Shown piece by piece: positions 7,401 through 7,473 of a stretch of 7,473 bases of DNA (its first letter is position 1; the number at the start of each line of letters is the position of its first letter). The stretch is from Prolixibacteraceae bacterium (GTDB lineage: Bacteria; Bacteroidota; Bacteroidia; Bacteroidales; Prolixibacteraceae), in assembly GCA_016788685.1 (NCBI GenBank), contig JAEUSS010000529.1, positions 1-7,473 on the forward strand, written 5' to 3'. Made by a program: the position numbers and the translations under genes. The notes under the pieces were generated by a model that was not told the origin of the DNA, made no database searches, and saw nothing but the letters and a program-made list of their open reading frames with translations.

Positions 7401-7473
7401 AGCTGATAAAGAAGTTAGATTTGAGCAAGCTCAGCATTACGGTCTCTGCACAAAATCTGGTTACCTGGACCAA
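4430..7473 (+). CDS. SusC/RagA-family TonB-dependent outer-membrane transporter, 3'-truncated by the window edge
   Basis: The frame is open from the ATG at 4430 to the last base: 1014 complete codons and no stop. SusC proteins form the outer-membrane barrel that, with a SusD lipoprotein lid and TonB energy, imports oligosaccharides or similar large ligands. Residues 1-29 are a signal peptide (KRK-rich start, hydrophobic core, cleavage likely at GAMA|QE). A carboxypeptidase-regulatory-like domain spans about 32-107 (VHGKVSS ... GTTHGTITDHNGKY ... NIVLQPD). IEEVVAVGYG (111-120) leads into the plug, with ALAGRMAGVRI and ITIRGAG, then the SusC signature PLYIVDGFP (187-195) and KDASSTAIYGSRGANG (216-231). 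The barrel follows. An EF-hand-like DINGDGVVDNYD loop (868-879) near the C-terminus is a feature many SusC proteins share. The end at VSAQNLVTWT matches the region usually several dozen residues before the C-terminus. No STN domain is present, so sigma/anti-sigma signalling is unlikely; the operator over its promoter points to LacI-type control. A susD gene is expected just downstream. The ligand is unknown. Confidence 0.96.
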   Translation, partial: MVFKIFKRKVRCRIPAILVLFLLPIGAMAQELTVHGKVSSADDNLPLPAVTVVIKGTTHGTITDHNGKYTLTKVPKNATLVFSFVGMKSQEAAIAGKKEINIVLQPDAIGIEEVVAVGYGSVKKSDLTGSVGVVQGQALAKAPVATFTEALAGRMAGVRIASADGQPGSGMNITIRGAGSLTQSTSPLYIVDGFPVENYDPSDLNSEEIESITILKDASSTAIYGSRGANGIIVIETKKGKIGKPVITINSTYGFQQVQKTMDVMDPYEFVKYQNELNPSFASQNYFQENRTLDFYKDAQGVNWQNEIFRNSPMINNNISIRGGNSETKYSISGSVYDMEGIILNTGFERYQGRVSIDQIISKKLKIGITANYSKKNTFGQPVASGTVGSFTSYLLSRAWGYRPVSGKGNFDLLEEDYDPDLIDQYNVRLNPVTTSNNDYTKDLSGSFLVNAYLQYDILKNLTLRMTGSSSSTNLRNERFYNSKTPQGNLLSLFNTKGINGSIRTTDINLWSNENTLTYKTNINDSHRITLLGGFSMQESNSDIYGYAAMNIPNEELGIKGLDEGTPYLGYASDGSNGLVSFFGRADYSYHSKYMLTATLRSDASSKFAPNNKWGYFPSAAFAWNMHNEQFLKSIPAISNSKLRLSYGVTGNNRIGDFEYFSQLSMPINSSYSFNNATPSKGIIPNNLANKDLTWESTEQINLGYDLGLFKNRIELTIDLYRKTTKDLLLNADIPATSGYTKMYKNVGKIENRGVELTLNTTNVSNKNFRWESSFNISFNQNKVLELTGGQENLFTTVMFESQYNNTPLYISQIGQPAGMFYGYVFDGVYQLSDFENPSDNVYLLKKSVPTNGNSRDLIQPGEIKYKDINGDGVVDNYDLVVIGRGQPIHTGGFNNNISYKGISLNVLFEWSYGNQIYNANRLMFEGNGNIRTDLNQFASYIDRWTPENPSNTLFKTGGQGPIGFHSSRVLEDGSYIRLKTLSLGYSIPEKLIKKLDLSKLSITVSAQNLVTWT

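Overview
The window looks like part of a carbohydrate-uptake locus (polysaccharide utilisation type) from a member of the Bacteroidota. The main reasons are a SusC/RagA-type TonB-dependent receptor with its signature region, promoter elements of the Bacteroidota form (TTTG ... TAnnTTTG), start codons without Shine-Dalgarno sequences, and A-rich leaders. Secreted twin-arginine Gfo/Idh/MocA oxidoreductases are also common in this phylum. The exact genus cannot be read from the sequence.

Layout, all genes on the + strand. (1) Positions 1-768 hold the sugar-sensing part of a LacI-family transcription regulator; its DNA-binding N-terminus lies before the window. (2) Positions 769-1184 are a non-coding gap with a promoter and an overlapping LacI-type operator near its right end. 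(3) Positions 1185-2573 encode a Tat-exported Gfo/Idh/MocA-family NAD(P)-dependent oxidoreductase. (4) Positions 2590-3966, only 16 bp further on, encode a Tat-exported enolase-superfamily enzyme of the muconate-lactonizing-enzyme type. (5) Positions 3967-4429 are a second non-coding gap with an orphan operator-like core, AT-rich inverted repeats, and then a second operator plus promoter. (6) Positions 4430-7473 encode a SusC-like outer-membrane transporter that runs off the right edge, missing only its last strands; a SusD partner would be expected just beyond.

The most informative signal is regulatory. A 22-bp element occurs before both transcription units in opposite orientations (19 of 22 bases identical). 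Its palindromic core is centred on CG, as LacI-family operators usually are. In both places the TTTG of the core also serves as the -33 promoter element, with a perfect TAnnTTTG 18 or 20 bp further on. A third copy of the core (12 bases identical to the first) lies 312 bp upstream of the second. The simplest model is that the LacI-type protein at the left edge represses both the two-enzyme operon and the susC operon and releases them when a sugar ligand appears.

The likely biology, as inference, is this. The SusC system imports an oligosaccharide or sugar derivative into the periplasm. Two folded, Tat-exported enzymes (a dehydrogenase that must carry its nucleotide cofactor with it, and a metal-dependent proton-abstracting enolase-type enzyme) then modify it there. 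The substrate is not identifiable from the sequence.
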